The notes below the pieces were generated by a model. That model did not search any database. It was given only the letters and a program-made list of their open reading frames with translations, and was not told the origin of the DNA. Of a DNA stretch of 64,000 bases, positions 1 to 12,521 are shown in pieces. The stretch comes from Parasponia andersonii (taxonomy: Eukaryota; Streptophyta; Magnoliopsida; Rosales; Cannabaceae), in assembly GCA_002914805.1 (NCBI GenBank), contig JXTB01000036.1, positions 993,609-1,057,608 on the forward strand. The letters are read 5' to 3'. The position numbers and the translations under genes were made by a program. Within the stretch, counting starts at the first letter, position 1, and every line of letters begins with the position of its first letter.

Positions 1-76
1 CCATGTTTGTAATTGCACCTTTTATTATGCTGGTTTAAACGGAAGAACATTAAATATGGCCTTGGCAATTATTTAG

Positions 77-3000
77 GTTGCTTTCAACATAATAGAAGAG
101 GAATTGGGTCAGCCCCTTGAAGCTTTATTCAGTAAAATTTCATCTCAGACAATAGCAGCAGCAAGTCTGGGTCAAGTTTATCGAGCTACATTACGTAGTT
201 CTGGTCAGGATGTTGCTATTAAGGTAAGAAGCCTAGTGGCCTTCAAAGGAAAAACAATGTGATTTAAATATTGCTCTTGCCGAAAGAAAATTTAAAACCA
301 TTGATGACAACTTATTACAGGTGCAAAGGCCACAGATAGAGCCTATAATATATCGGGATCTTTTTCTTTTCCGTACTCTAGCTTCATTCTTGAATGGCAT
401 AAGTCTACAGAAACTGGGCTGCAATGCTGAGCTGATAGTTGATGAATTTGGTGAGAAGCTTCTGGAGGAACTTGATTATACTTTGGTACCTTTCAGATCT
501 TACCTTTGATTTAGCATAAAAGTTGACTTACAGTACAGCCTGAATGGAATCACAATCAATTCTTGGTTAAAATTATCAACACCCGTATGCAATTGAATTC
601 ATAAGGATGCTTTGTGATATATGCCTTTCTTGTGCCCGGCTTCTTTTCTCTATCTCAGGAAGCTCGTAATTTAGAAGACTTTATTGAGAACTTCAAAAAT
701 GATCCTACTGTCAAAATCCCTCGGGTTTACAAACAGCTATCTGGTCGACGAGTTTTGGTAATGGAATGGATTGATGGAATTCGGTGCACTGATCCACAGG
801 TACTTTTGTCAAGATGGACAAGGCTGTCCAGTATCCGGTATCCAGTTATATGTTATTATATATAGCAAATGCAAAACTGTCACCTTCTTTAACTATCATT
901 CTCCGTGTGTTTCAGGCTATTAAAGAAGCTGGCATTGATCTAGATGGGTTTTTAACTGTTGGGGTGAGTGCTGCTTTGAGGCAATTACTAGAGTTTGGGC
1001 TATTTCATGGAGATCCACATCCTGGAAATATTTTTGCTATGCTTGATGGGCGTATTGCATATGTTGACTTTGGAAATGTCGCTGTGCTTAGTCAGGTAAA
1101 CTACTCCACAGATATGCATTACAGATAGGCTGCTGGAAAGTAGATAAGAATTCTGTTAATCTGGACTTCAAATGTATTGTAGTTTTGTTCACCTTTTGGA
1201 ACTTCATATTAGTCAACTTTCTTTCTTTCAGCAAAATAAACAGATTCTGATTGATGCTGTTGTTCATGCTGTAAACGAGGACTACGCTGAGATGGCAAAT
1301 GACTTCACCAGGCTTGGGTTTTTGGCTCCTGGGACTGACGTTGCTCCTATTATTCCAGCTTTGGAAGCAATCTGGCAGAACTCTGCTGGAAAAGGACTCT
1401 CTGACTTTAATTTCCGAAGTGTTACAGGTAATTTGTGGCATCCCACAGTATTGACACATGTTCCTTTTTTTGCTCTATTTGTGAAGTCTGCATTCTTATT
1501 TTCTGGTACTCCTTTAAGTACCTTTTAATGTGCCTGTTACACATATTTCCATTTGGTTTTGGTGAGGACAGCAAATTCTTTCCAGTTGCTTTACATTTGC
1601 ATTTTAGCAATATGCTTTAGAAGGAGCAGCTTGTTAAAATTTGAGTCATCTGTGATGCAGGGAAATTTAACCAATTAGTCTATAATTATCCCATCCGGAT
1701 CCCAGAGAGGTTTTCTCTTGTTATCCGTTCTTTATTGACTCAAGAGGGCATCTGTTTCACTCTGAAACCAGACTTCAAGTTTCTCGAGGTAGATATATTG
1801 CTCCTTTTCCTTTATTCAGTGCTTAGGTAACATATCTTCTTCTGTTTATGGAATTAGTCATTTGAAATCTTCCATATGCCTTAAACTCTTATTATGCACT
1901 AAAATTTACATTTAAGGATCTAACATGATACCTTGTATATTTTTTTTAGCATTTTATGAGCTCCTCATGTTCGTAATTTAAAATTTGAATTTCTCAAAAA
2001 ATAAATCTCTTAGCTTTGATGACATATACGTGCCATATCATGCTTTATTTACTGCATAAATATTAACAACGTTACTCAAATAGGTGGCTTATCCATATGT
2101 GGCAAAGCGTCTTCTAACAGATCCAAACCCTGCTCTAAGGGAACGCCTCATACAGGTCAGTTCAGAGTCATTCTGCCACATCTTGGTCGTATTTGAATTC
2201 TAAAACTTGAGGATGCTATTGCCCTTTGTGTATATATATATATATGTGTGTGTGTGTATATATATATATACATTTTTATTAACTGTATGTTCTTTATTTC
2301 TTTGTTTTTCTGGGTTTTATGTCCTTACTGTTTCAGTTGGCCGCCAACTACAGATAATTCCTCTCGTTCAGTGAAAAACAAAAAAGCAAACGAAAATCGT
2401 AATAGTAATTATGAAAAGAACTATAGATGGTTCTTGTGTTGTAAAGTCTTGGATGACAATCAATTACTTATCTCAGGTTCTATTTAAAGATGGCCTTTTC
2501 CAGTGGAAGCGGCTTGAGAACCTCATCGTTCTTGCAAAAGAAAATGTGGCCAAGATGAGCAGCAACCCTGCATTGCAAGTGAAGGGCATGTCTGTAACTT
2601 ATCTCAACCTCCTTGCTAATTTTGGTATTATTCTACTACGGGAGTATAAGCAACCTATATTTTATTGGCCGTTTTCTGCAGGCAAACCTCAAGAGGCTTG
2701 AAAGTCGAAAGCAAATTGGACCTCACAGACACCATGAAAGACGGAGCTCGTCTATTCCTAATTGATGAAGGAATCCGTCGACAGCTTCTTCTAGCTTTAA
2801 CTGAAGACTCAAAGCTTCACATTCAAGAGGTTTGCAAATCTAGAATTTTGTTCCTTGTCTCACTCTTTTAAGTAGTAATAGGGTGGCTGTAAATACTTTT
2901 ATGAACTGTTGACTTTTCTACATGTCTTCTATAGCTTGTGGACGTGTACAGACTGATTCAAGATGATATAGACGTGCAATCGGTAGCTTTAGAAGTTGCA

Positions 3001-3169
3001 AGAGGTAAAAGCTTGGTTAATCCTTTTGGACATTCAAGGGACAGCGTATTTACTTAGTTCTTCTCTTCAAAATGTTCTAATTCTCTTCTTCTTGGGGCTT
3101 GCAGACTTCCCAACTGTCGTTCGAGATCTCATGCTTTCCTGGAGTGAATCAGTTTTGTCAGATAGATAG
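77..3169 (+). CDS. ABC1K1: ABC1 atypical kinase (ABC1K family), 3' part, probably ABC1K1/PGR6
   Basis: Plant plastoglobule ABC1/ADCK/UbiB-family kinase that regulates prenylquinone metabolism and photosynthesis (family knowledge). Eleven exons are visible: 77-223, 321-485, 659-799, 916-1095, 1232-1427, 1661-1788, 2084-2155, 2477-2593, 2682-2829, 2935-3004 and 3105-3169, all with GT-AG junctions and matching phases apart from one. Motifs in order are the Ala-rich loop AAASLGQVYRA, the lysine motif VAIK, the ELDYTLEARN segment, the catalytic loop HGDPHPGN and the metal-binding VDFGN. The protein ends in SVLSDR before TAG at 3167-3169. The transit peptide and KxGQ region lie upstream of the window. 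Exon 2682-2829 is 148 nt instead of a multiple of three, and its reading frame shifts by +1 near 2705-2716, which would truncate the product. This may be an assembly error, because the rest is intact. The family call is firm; the paralogue (K1 rather than K3) rests on memory and synteny. Confidence 0.88.
2234..2275. repeat. TA/TG microsatellite in an ABC1K intron
   Basis: Compound (TA)n(TG)n(TA)n run inside the intron between exons 2084-2155 and 2477-2593. It is a simple repeat with no sign of function. Confidence 0.85.
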
Positions 3170-4120
3170 TTCAAGTGACTCGAGTAGCTGCGCCAAAAAC
3201 AAGACCAAGTTATACTCTCACTATCAGTGCAAGAAAAGTTTTATCATACGACAACCAGTTTTCTCATTCATCGTCATAGAACGACAGCCTGGTGTTTTCA
3301 GCTGTAGAATATGTAGATATTCGGCAAAGTGTAAAGTTGACAACATTTGCTGCGTAATGCGTACAGACACCATTAATATATAGTTTAGCATGAGGATTTG
3401 ATTAACTTGCAGCTAAAGAAAAATATTTGTTTGTTTTTTTTTTTTTTTTTTTTAAAACAAGCTCATGAAATAAAAATAAAGCATGTGTTAATAGCTTCAA
3501 TGTAATGCTTATTACTATCTATTAATTTATTTACAAATATGTACAGATATGATTATCAAAATTGAAACCGTTTTATCCTTTTTTTTTTTTTTGTGCTTGA
3601 TTTGGATTTGGATTGTGTTGTTTTTAAGAGTTTAGTTTATGATTTGGTATTGGCGTTTGAGTTTAGGTTTTTTAATGACTTAAAACCTATTTTGAAACCA
3701 TACCCTCACAGGAATTTAATTCGGACAAAGTAAATACTAATTAGCAATCTAAAATAGCAAAAACTATTCAAAAGCGGGTAAAATTAAAAAAATAAAAACG
3801 AAAACAAGTAAATTAAAGGGGGAAAAAAAGGAAAGTACACATTTTAATCATCGTCGTTTATAGTCCAATACTCGAAAAATGTACGTGTGAGTTTGAAAGA
3901 TGAATGGTTCAAATTTTAATAAAATATGTGTGAGTTTGAAAGATGAATAGTTCAAATTTTAATAAGATATGTGTGTTATTTTTTTTTTAAATTTAAAATA
4001 AGCAGCGTTCATTAAGTCTAATTTTAAAAAAGAAACAAAAAAAAAAATAAAAAAAATCATATACATTCTGAAATTTTAATAAAAACTATCTTTAAAAAGA
4101 AAGGAATGACATCTAAATAG
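3170..4120. other. ABC1K 3' UTR and AT-rich intergenic spacer
   Basis: The first 250 bases or so after the kinase stop codon are probably 3' UTR. The rest is AT-rich with poly-T runs near 3431-3452 and 3582-3592. No gene is seen. A tandem duplication at 3885-3970 is listed separately. The spacer ends at the TATA box of the next gene. Confidence 0.6.
3885..3970. repeat. Two-copy tandem repeat, 43-bp unit
   Basis: The unit starting gtgtgagtttgaaagatgaa at 3885 repeats at 3928 with about two base changes. Such a recent duplication is probably replication slippage. Confidence 0.85.
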
Positions 4121-4127
4121 TATAAAA
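4121..4127 (+). promoter_or_regulatory. TATA box of the HBS1 gene
   Basis: TATAAAA in otherwise mixed sequence, about 820 bp upstream of the HBS1 ATG. It precedes a plausible 5' UTR that contains a CT-rich leader and one intron. Transcription would start near 4150. Confidence 0.55.
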
Positions 4128-4240
4128 GGGGGTTTGGCAATAATATCTCGTCATTCGCACCTAGTAGAGACCTGAACTGGAGATTAAAGCAGCACCAAAA
4201 ATCAGAAGCATCTTCTTGCCTGCTCGCTCGCTCGCTTGTG

Positions 4241-4931
4241 GTAAATCTTAAATCTTAAATCTTAACCCTAATATTGGCTCTTTTTTTTTCCCCCTTTTCC
4301 AAACCTCATCTTCTTTTCAACGAAGCCCCACATTTTCCATTAGATTTTTTTTTGGGGGGTTTGTTTAGTGCGAGGTTGCATGGTTTTTCGTTTCAATTTT
4401 TTTTTTTTTTTTTCCAGAAAAGAAATTCATTGCATGATTTGATCGGTGCGAAGCTGTATAAGCAAGCGTATTTTTCTTTTTGGTTTATTATTGGGCACGG
4501 TAATTGTTTAAATTTTCGTTAAAGTACTGGATAGTTAAAGAGTAAAGTAATTATGCAAACCTAATTACTGCATATACATATGTATTATATATATAGGACT
4601 GATTTTAATTCATGGGTGTTTTGTTCAGGTTAATATACTTGTTGGAAAGACAGAGCCCTAGCTGTTTGGAACTCGTAATCAGAAGTCATGTTATGAATTT
4701 GGAAATTCATGGTCACTGTTTTGTAAAGTTAGGATCTAGATAATTTGATCAATTCCGTATCAGGGTCGCTTGAATTGTGCAAATGCTAGCTTATTAATTC
4801 GGTCTAAGCACCTTTTTTTTTTTTTTTTTTTTGGGTATGTAGTTCCTTGCTCTTTTTTTTGTTATTTGTGTGTTGGTAGTAAATCCAATTTGAGGTGATA
4901 TGTGTGAGTTTTATGCATATCTAGAATACAG
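4241..4931 (+). other. 5' UTR intron of HBS1
   Basis: A donor (cttgtg|gtaaatc) at 4241 and an acceptor (agaatacag|cattgg) ending at 4931 bracket T-rich intron-like sequence. The acceptor lies ten bases before the start codon. Long leader introns are common in plant housekeeping genes. The donor was chosen by eye and could differ. Confidence 0.5.
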
Positions 4932-4941
4932 CATTGGAACC

Positions 4942-7900
4942 ATGCCTCGCAAAGTAAATACCGGACTCGATTACTATGATGACTTTGAAGATTATGAATA
5001 TGATTATGATTATGACGTAGAAGAGAATGGTTAGTAGCTTCATCTAAATTCAAGCTTTCTTCTTGTTATTCTTGTTTCTAATAGTGTATTATGTTGCATT
5101 ACAAGCTCACTGATTCACTTTACTCGGCATTGTAATTTCTGTGTTCTGAAGTTATTTTCGCTCTTCGATTACATGTTTACTTGCTAGACTGCTGCCATCC
5201 TTATCTTTTGTGCTCTTCTTTCGTTATTTGGATTGCCAGCAAAACATGAGAAACTTGCTTCATCTGTAGCTCACAGTCATGTTTTGTAACTTTGTAATTT
5301 ATGCTTGAGACCCTTTGATTAATTCTGGTTGCTGCATTTAACAAACTTAGACGGGCTCTTCAAGTTTGATTTTAAACCCTTGGAATGACTTCTCGACTGT
5401 TATACAAAGTATAACTGCACAACTTCTCTATCTTTATGGCTTAATATTTAGAGTATAGTTATAAAACTATGTGACCAGTATCTTTAATGTCTTTTGATAT
5501 CTGTCAGTACTTGATATCCAGCTGAGAAATTGATCCACTTGTTGTTGGGGATCTCGGATCTCTTACCAATGACCATTTGAATTAACATGATCCAATCTGA
5601 AAGCACTGCATTCATAAAATTTTAATTGCCTTCTTCTAAACTTTGTTGTCTATTAACAATGTGGTGTCAGGATTATGGGGTGTGGTATGACATACATCTT
5701 AACCATAATCAAATGTGCTTTGAATTAACAGGTGAAGTTGTAGAGTCAGCACCACAAACTAAAAGGCCCGGGATTTGGAGTTGTTCAATTTGTACATACG
5801 ATAATGACGAGAGTATGTCTGCATGTGATATTTGTGGGGTTCTTCGCACTCCTTTGCTTAACATCAGCAGTACCAAGAAAACAGGTAGATAATTTTATTA
5901 TTCTAATGATTCAGTTTATGATTTTCTATCTTTGGGAAGTCCCCAGTGTATAATTTTCTTCATTTACTATTATAAGGATACTGTTGCTCTAGACTTGTCT
6001 CTGCCAAGGTTTTCAAGCAGTAAGCAGCCATTTCTGTCAGGCTAGGTTTTAAGATAGGCTTTATGTTGAGTCTCAATTAATTTTTAGGTCATCTTCTAAA
6101 GATACATCATCTGCTTTTGAACCCAAATTCGATGTTAGTGTCCTAATTGTATAGGTTTGATTTGAAATTCATTGTCCTTTCATAGAGTAGATCTCTTTCA
6201 TGCAGTTGAAGGCATATGCAAAGATACTGAAGCATCCATAATGGCCAAGTCTCTTTTTGCATCACTGCCGCATCAGACAGCCAAAACTGCTGTATTTTTT
6301 CCACCGCAGAATGATGGTTTTGAGACTGACAAGGGCAATTACTTCCACAAGCTTGGGAATTTCCAAGGACATATTCATGAATTCCATAAGATCTTTAGTA
6401 CTTGTAACCATCACCAGAGTAATATAGGTCTGCACCTTTTCTAAAGGATGATGTGGATTTGTAGGGTTAGATAGTTGTCTATGTAGCTGGGATCCTTATT
6501 GTCCAAGTAGTTTCTTTCTTTCACTAAAGATTCATGACAAATGTGATTGCTGCATATATTTGGAGTTCTAAATGTACTTTTACTGATCATGCAGCTCCTT
6601 TCAAGTTTGATAGTCCATCTCCAGATGATTTGGTTTCTAATGGATTACGTTCGTCCAAAATGGGGACCAAAGGTATCCTTCCTTTAACTAAAGTAAACAT
6701 TTTTTTTCCAAATGTACATATTATCTGTCACAACAAGTTCAGTTTTATTTTAAATAGATATGTCAATTTGTTTATTTTTTTTGTTATTTCCACCTAAATG
6801 GACCACTATTCGGAATTTATTTACGTTTTTTTTTTGTATAGGTTCATTCAATGTAATTCAAATGATAATATTGTCAGTGAAGTGTTATATCTGTTGATAG
6901 TGCTGACCTTTGTGAAACATAAGTACATAACATAACAAGTTGTCCTTTGGTCATGCTTTATTACTTTTTCTGAGTTATATTTGTTCAGTTCATCTGGTAA
7001 TGCGTACCTTGCAGCCTGTTCTTCATAAATTCTCCCTTCCTACGTTCATTCAGAATTACTTGATTAACGATGGAAAATAAACTAGTTGATTCTGGACTGA
7101 GAACGAACCTTTTGCGGAAATAATTTGCACCCTTAGCTTTGTATTATGTTTCCCTTTCAAGCTTTCAGCATCATTTAATGTTATTAATCATCCAGTTTCT
7201 TCAAAAACTTATTTTTTACTAACAAATTATTTCTTTATCAATCTATTTGGTTCGTGTTTTGAATTTAACTCAACTTTATTTTGATCTACATTTTATTTCC
7301 ACCCAATTTTTATGATTTAAAGACTTCTAAAATTTCTTCAGCTTTCATTGAGGATAGAGGTGCTCTTAATGGACAATCGAATGCTGGAAAGTCAGATAGC
7401 TTGTCCACAATGAAGGATAAAAGGAATGAGTCAAAGAAAGGGGCAGTTAAAATACAAGGAAGTGCTGACAGTTCAGATGTCTTGTCTGATTCTTTTGTAA
7501 AAGGTAACCATGGTGGTGTGGAGGAGAGCAGTTACATAAAGAGTGTTACCATTAATGTAGAATTGGATGATAAAGGGAGAGATGGCTCATCTTCTTCGGA
7601 CCCAAAAGGCAGACAAGATGACCTGGATGAGAACATTAATTCTTCAGAGAACAGCGGCAAATTACAAGGTCTCACCACTAATTTGAATAACATATCTTTG
7701 GATGCTAAATCTGGAAATCCTGATAATGTAAATGCTAGAAAAGCTCATACGCTCATGCATTATAAACCTGAAAAATGGATGCTTCCTGATCAAGCTGAAG
7801 ATACACTGATTCAGTTGAATCTTGCCATTGTAAGTTAGCTATCTAGTTGTCTTTGTCTGACCCATGGAACCTGGCTGTTTTAGTTAGTTTATGTTGCAAA

Positions 7901-10452
7901 GCTATACGAGTGATTTCATGCAATATGCCCTTGTAGGTTGGTCATGTTGATTCTGGAAAATCAACTCTCTCTGGAAGACTGCTACACCTTTCAGGTCGGA
8001 TATCTCAAAAACAAATGCACAAATATGAAAAAGAAGCCAAGTTACAGGTAACACACTGTTAATTTGCATGTCAGTGCTTTGAACCTTGTCATTTTATGAC
8101 TTAATATGTGTCTGTAATTCAAGCAGGGCAAAGGGTCCTTTGCTTATGCTTGGGCCTTAGATGAGAGTGCTGAAGAAAGGGAAAGGGGAATAACTATGAC
8201 AGTGGCTGTTGCTTTTTTTGATTCCAAAAGGTATCATGTTGTTGTGCTCGACTCCCCTGGCCACAAGGATTTTGTTCCAAACATGATCTCTGGAGCAACA
8301 CAAGCTGATGCTGCAGTTCTTGTAATCGATGCTTCAATTGGTTCATTTGAAGCAGGTATGGACAGTATGAAGGGGCAGACAAGGGAGCATGCACAACTAG
8401 TCAGAAGTTTTGGAGTAGAACAAATTATAGTTGCTGTTAACAAAATGGATGTTGTAGGGTACTCCAAGGATCGGTTTGAGTTGATTAAGCAACAACTTGG
8501 GGTGTTTCTCCGTTCTTGTGGTTTTAAAGATTCTTCTGTATCTTGGATTCCATTGAGTGTGATGGAAAATCAAAATTTGGTTAAAGCTCCTTCTGATGCG
8601 CGCTTCTCTGCCTGGTTAGTATGTCTACTTGAAATCAATAAGCTCTTTTAGGAGCTTCGTCTTTGCTACTTGTGATAAATTTCGTATCATTTATAAACTA
8701 ATCAAGTTTCAGCTGGTATAATTGTATTGAATCAAATCACATGGAAGTTAGATAAAGTTTAGAATTAAAGATTCAAACATTCTATGATGAACCTAGCACT
8801 TCAGCCCCTAGGATGTGTGGTGGCTAAGAACCACTGCCCCTTGTAGGTCATCCAGGCTTGAGTCGAGTCCCAGTCCTCATAGCCCTTCAGCAGCAGCAAC
8901 AACAACACGATCAAAAGAAGGAGAATCTATACGACTATAACTTAGTTAAATGGATACTAACCATTTAAGAAATAGGAGCTTTTTCGGAAATTTGTTTTTG
9001 ACTGAGAACATAGATAATAAAAATATGAAATTCTGTGTTTGATATGCAGGTATAAAGGACCTCACTTGTTGGATGCAATTGATTCCTTCCAACCTCCTTC
9101 AAGAGATTTCTCAAAGCCTCTGCTCATGCCTATATGTGATGTCATTAAATCGCCTTCCCTTGGGCAGGTGTCTGCCTGTGGTAAATTGGAAGCTGGAGCT
9201 CTTAGGAGTGGATTCAAGGTAACATTTAGCATAAAATCAACAAATTCAGCTGCTCATGTCCCGAAGAAAAAGTACATTGAATGATTTTTAACCTTCGAAT
9301 TTATGGATTTGTTCTTTTAACAGTCCAATAAATAAAAACTAATATGTGGAATTTACATGATATGTTTTAGCTACGTGTCTGTGCCATAAGTTGGTTTATA
9401 TTGGCGATTTAATGGATACTTCTCGTCATTTATGTTTCATTCTTCATCTAAGTTGAAGATTATGTTTGAGTTTACCAATATCGTCAGATACATCATATAT
9501 GTGAATCTTCTTGCCATTTTGTCAATCTCTGATACTTTTTCTTATATGATGTGGTTGTTCTGTTTTTTTATATATTACAATGGGCATAAGATTTTATATG
9601 TTTTAACATACCGGGTACTTCGTGCAGCAGGAAATTTTTGTAACTTTGTATGAACCGTGGTTTAAGTATCTATTTTTATTTTTTATTTTTGCTGTTGGGC
9701 CTGATTGATTGCAGGACTAACTAAATGGTATAATGTGTTGAACTATATAGGTTCTAGTCATGCCTTCTGGAGATGTAGGGACAGTGCGGTCCTTGGAACG
9801 TGATTCTCAGGCTTGTTCAATTGCAAGAGCTGGAGACAATGTTGCAGTTAGTCTTCAAGGCATTGATGGAAGTAACGTCATGGCCGGTGGGGTGCTGTGT
9901 CATCCTGATTTCCCAGCTTCTGTCGCAAAACATTTGGAAGTGAAGGTTCTTGTTTTGGATGTTACAACTCCAATATTAGTTGGCTCTCAGGTGTGTATTA
10001 TGTGCTCATCATAGTCATTTTTTGCTTACTTGCGATGTTCTTTTCTACTGGAGATTTATTTGTCCGTGGAATGAGCAGTTGGAATTTCACTTACACCATG
10101 TGAAGGAGGCGGCAAGAGTTGTGAAGATATTGTCATTACTGGACCCAAAGACTGGCAAGGTGGCAAAAAAGGCTCCTCGTTGTCTTACTGCAAAACAGAG
10201 TGCCGTTGTCGAGGTGATTTCAAGATCAAATAGTTGCACCTGTTTGAAATTCATTAATGTTACCGTTTGGTGTCTGGTGTTGCAGCAGTAACAGTTGTTT
10301 CTAACGTTTCTTTGTTTGTCCAAATTCAGGTGCTTTTGCATGGACCAGTTTGTGTAGAAGAGTTCTCGAGTTGTAGAGCTCTTGGAAGGGTGTTTCTAAG
10401 AGCACTAGGAAGAACTATAGCCGTCGGCATTGTAACAAGAATTATTGAGTAG
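4942..10452 (+). CDS. HBS1: HBS1-like ribosome-rescue GTPase (HBS1/SKI7 locus)
   Basis: HBS1 is an eRF3-like translational GTPase that acts with Pelota/Dom34 to release stalled ribosomes in no-go and non-stop decay. Exons: 4942-5029, 5732-5884, 6206-6427, 6595-6672, 7342-7829, 7937-8047, 8127-8614, 9050-9218, 9751-9990, 10079-10213 and 10330-10452; phases agree throughout and give 764 aa. Order: acidic Tyr/Asp-rich N-terminus; RanBP2-type zinc finger with C47, C50, C61 and C64; low-complexity linker; G domain with P-loop GHVDSGKS (345-352), switch RERGITM, DSPGH (422-426) and NKMD (485-488); then two beta-barrel EF1A-like domains ending GIVTRIIE. The third G motif has Ser where DAPGH is usual. 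Exons 2, 3 and 4 are each a multiple of three and flanked by phase-1 introns, so any of them can be skipped in frame, as expected for a locus that also makes SKI7. The GTPase call is very firm; isoform use is inferred. Confidence 0.95.
8785..8900 (+). mobile_element. Possible tRNA-derived SINE fragment in HBS1 intron
   Basis: Within the intron 8615-9049, gtggctaagaacc (about 8820) resembles a pol III box A, and gagtcgagtcc (8860-8870) resembles box B at tRNA-like spacing. A CAG/CAA-rich tail follows. No clear target-site duplication was seen. Confidence 0.35.
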
Positions 10453-10720
10453 AGTAGTTTTTCTTGACGTTCCTCCATTTTTGAAGTATTTACTTGGCAT
10501 ACTATTAATCTGTCCATCTGTTGTACCTCATTGTCTTCTCCATTTGCTTTTGTGCTGGAGCCGGCCGATTATGAAATGGTGCTCAGAACTATTCGGCAGC
10601 TATGCTGTATAGTATGTATTCATACTGAAAGCCCCTCACTCACGGGGTTTAAGGGCTGTATCCCAATTTTGTGTTGTCGTTTGGAATTAGTTACCGTTGT
10701 TTAACAGCCCTATCTAGTAA

Positions 10721-10845
10721 ATGCAAGAGCCGTGTTGTTTCAATTATACGTCAATGGATTTGGAGATATTACAATATATGGCACGCCAAGTGTCGACTTC
10801 TCCTGATAGCTCAAAAAAAAGACACTCCAGCGAGACCTTTAAAAT
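10721..10845 (+). repeat. Direct repeat copy 1 (about 125 bp)
   Basis: This block, downstream of the HBS1 3' UTR, begins atgcaagagccgtgttgttt and recurs at 11035-11169 with about 90% identity by eye. Confidence 0.85.
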
Positions 10846-11034
10846 GAGAAATTAGGGCAAATATGCATGATAACATGGGAAATTTGAGGTATGTGCTCTC
10901 AAAAAAAAAACATTTGAAATATATGCATATCGATGAAATTACCCTTAAAAAAATAAGCGTATGGACGAAATGAACTAAATTTTGGTTAAATATGCGTGTA
11001 TAATAAATTCGTTCAAATCTTAAAATTTGTCAAA

Positions 11035-11169
11035 ATGCAAGAGCCGTGTTGTTTCAATTATACGCCAACGGATTTGGAGATATTACAATATGGCACGCTA
11101 AGTGCCGACTTCTCCCGATAGCTCAAGAAAAAAAAAAAAAAAAGGGCGTTCCAGCGAGACATTTAAAAT
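11035..11169 (+). repeat. Direct repeat copy 2 (about 135 bp)
   Basis: Second copy of the block at 10721-10845, same orientation, offset about 314 bp. It is longer mainly because of an expanded A run near 11127-11143. The sequence between the copies is AT-rich without a gene. Confidence 0.85.
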
Positions 11170-12467
11170 TTGGCTTTTGCATCATTGCATGGATTATGTC
11201 GGGGGCCTCCTATCCTTTTTACAGTTATATAATATAAATATATACATATATGTAGTAATCTAATAGATATTTTTTTATCTATTAATTTTATTTGTTTTGT
11301 TCAATTAAAATTTATCACGAACGTTTTTTTATAATAAAAATAAAAAAAATTTAAATAATATGTTTTTATTATTATTATTATTTATTTTTCTAAGTACTCG
11401 AATTATGATAATCATCCTAAAAAAACAAATAGCATAGAATGGTAAAAAAAAAAAAAAAAATCTTCCAATAGAAGGCCGCACTAGCTTTTGCTTACAAGTT
11501 ATTATGTTGTAATAAAAATTGTTAAAAGGGTCCTATGATTTTTTTTTTTTTTGATAATCAGGGTCCCATGAAAATTATGCATATATAACATGGCAAGTAC
11601 CCTACTGCATCTTCCATAGTGATGGAATGATACATCGGACCACAAGAATAAAATAAAATTTCTGTTTATCTCTTTTCTAATGTGCAATGTCAATATCTAG
11701 AGTGAACTAAAATTCAAACTTTTGGGAGTTAGTGTTATGATGTTTAATATTCTTGTGGGTATATAATTTTCCGTACGTACAGTGGCAACTCAGGATTGTT
11801 TTTTAGGGGACATAACATAAAAAGTTTGTACAAAATTAAAACACAAAAAATACAAGTTAGATGGGAGAATAGAGATTTAAATGTTAAAAAATAAAGATTT
11901 GAGACCTAAATGCCAAAAACACTAAAATTTGAGGACTTTTGCTGCTAATTACCCAAATATTTATGTATTTATTTTTCATTTTTAAACCTATTGTGATATA
12001 ATACTATGTATTACTAGTTGTTGATAATAAATTCTTAGAAACGAACGAGTTTTGATAGAAGTTAGGAAAGAAAAAAATAAAGAAAATAAAAAAAATATAT
12101 ATATATAGAAATAGATATATGGTATTTATTAAGGATTAGAGTTGTAAGTAATTATAATTTAATTTTGATTGAAATAGATAAATAAAATAATTTACAAAAA
12201 TATCATGAATTAATTTATATATCATTTAAAAGGAATTTTTATTCCTAAAATCACGTATATATATTAGTTATTAAAGACATAAATAACTAAAATTAAATTT
12301 TTGGATGAAGTAAAATATGAAAATAAAATAATTTATAGAAGAAAGAATTTTAATATAAAATATATACCATTAAATAAATATATGTAGTATATATATAGAA
12401 ATAATTTTTCAAAAATCCATTGGCATATGCCCCTTGCCTTAGTGTAGGTCCGCTACAGCATGCGTAC

Positions 12468-12521
<54 letters not shown>

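Noticed and set aside
8194..8467. Minus-strand frames opposite the HBS1 G domain
   Set aside because: They are shadows of the conserved GTPase exon.
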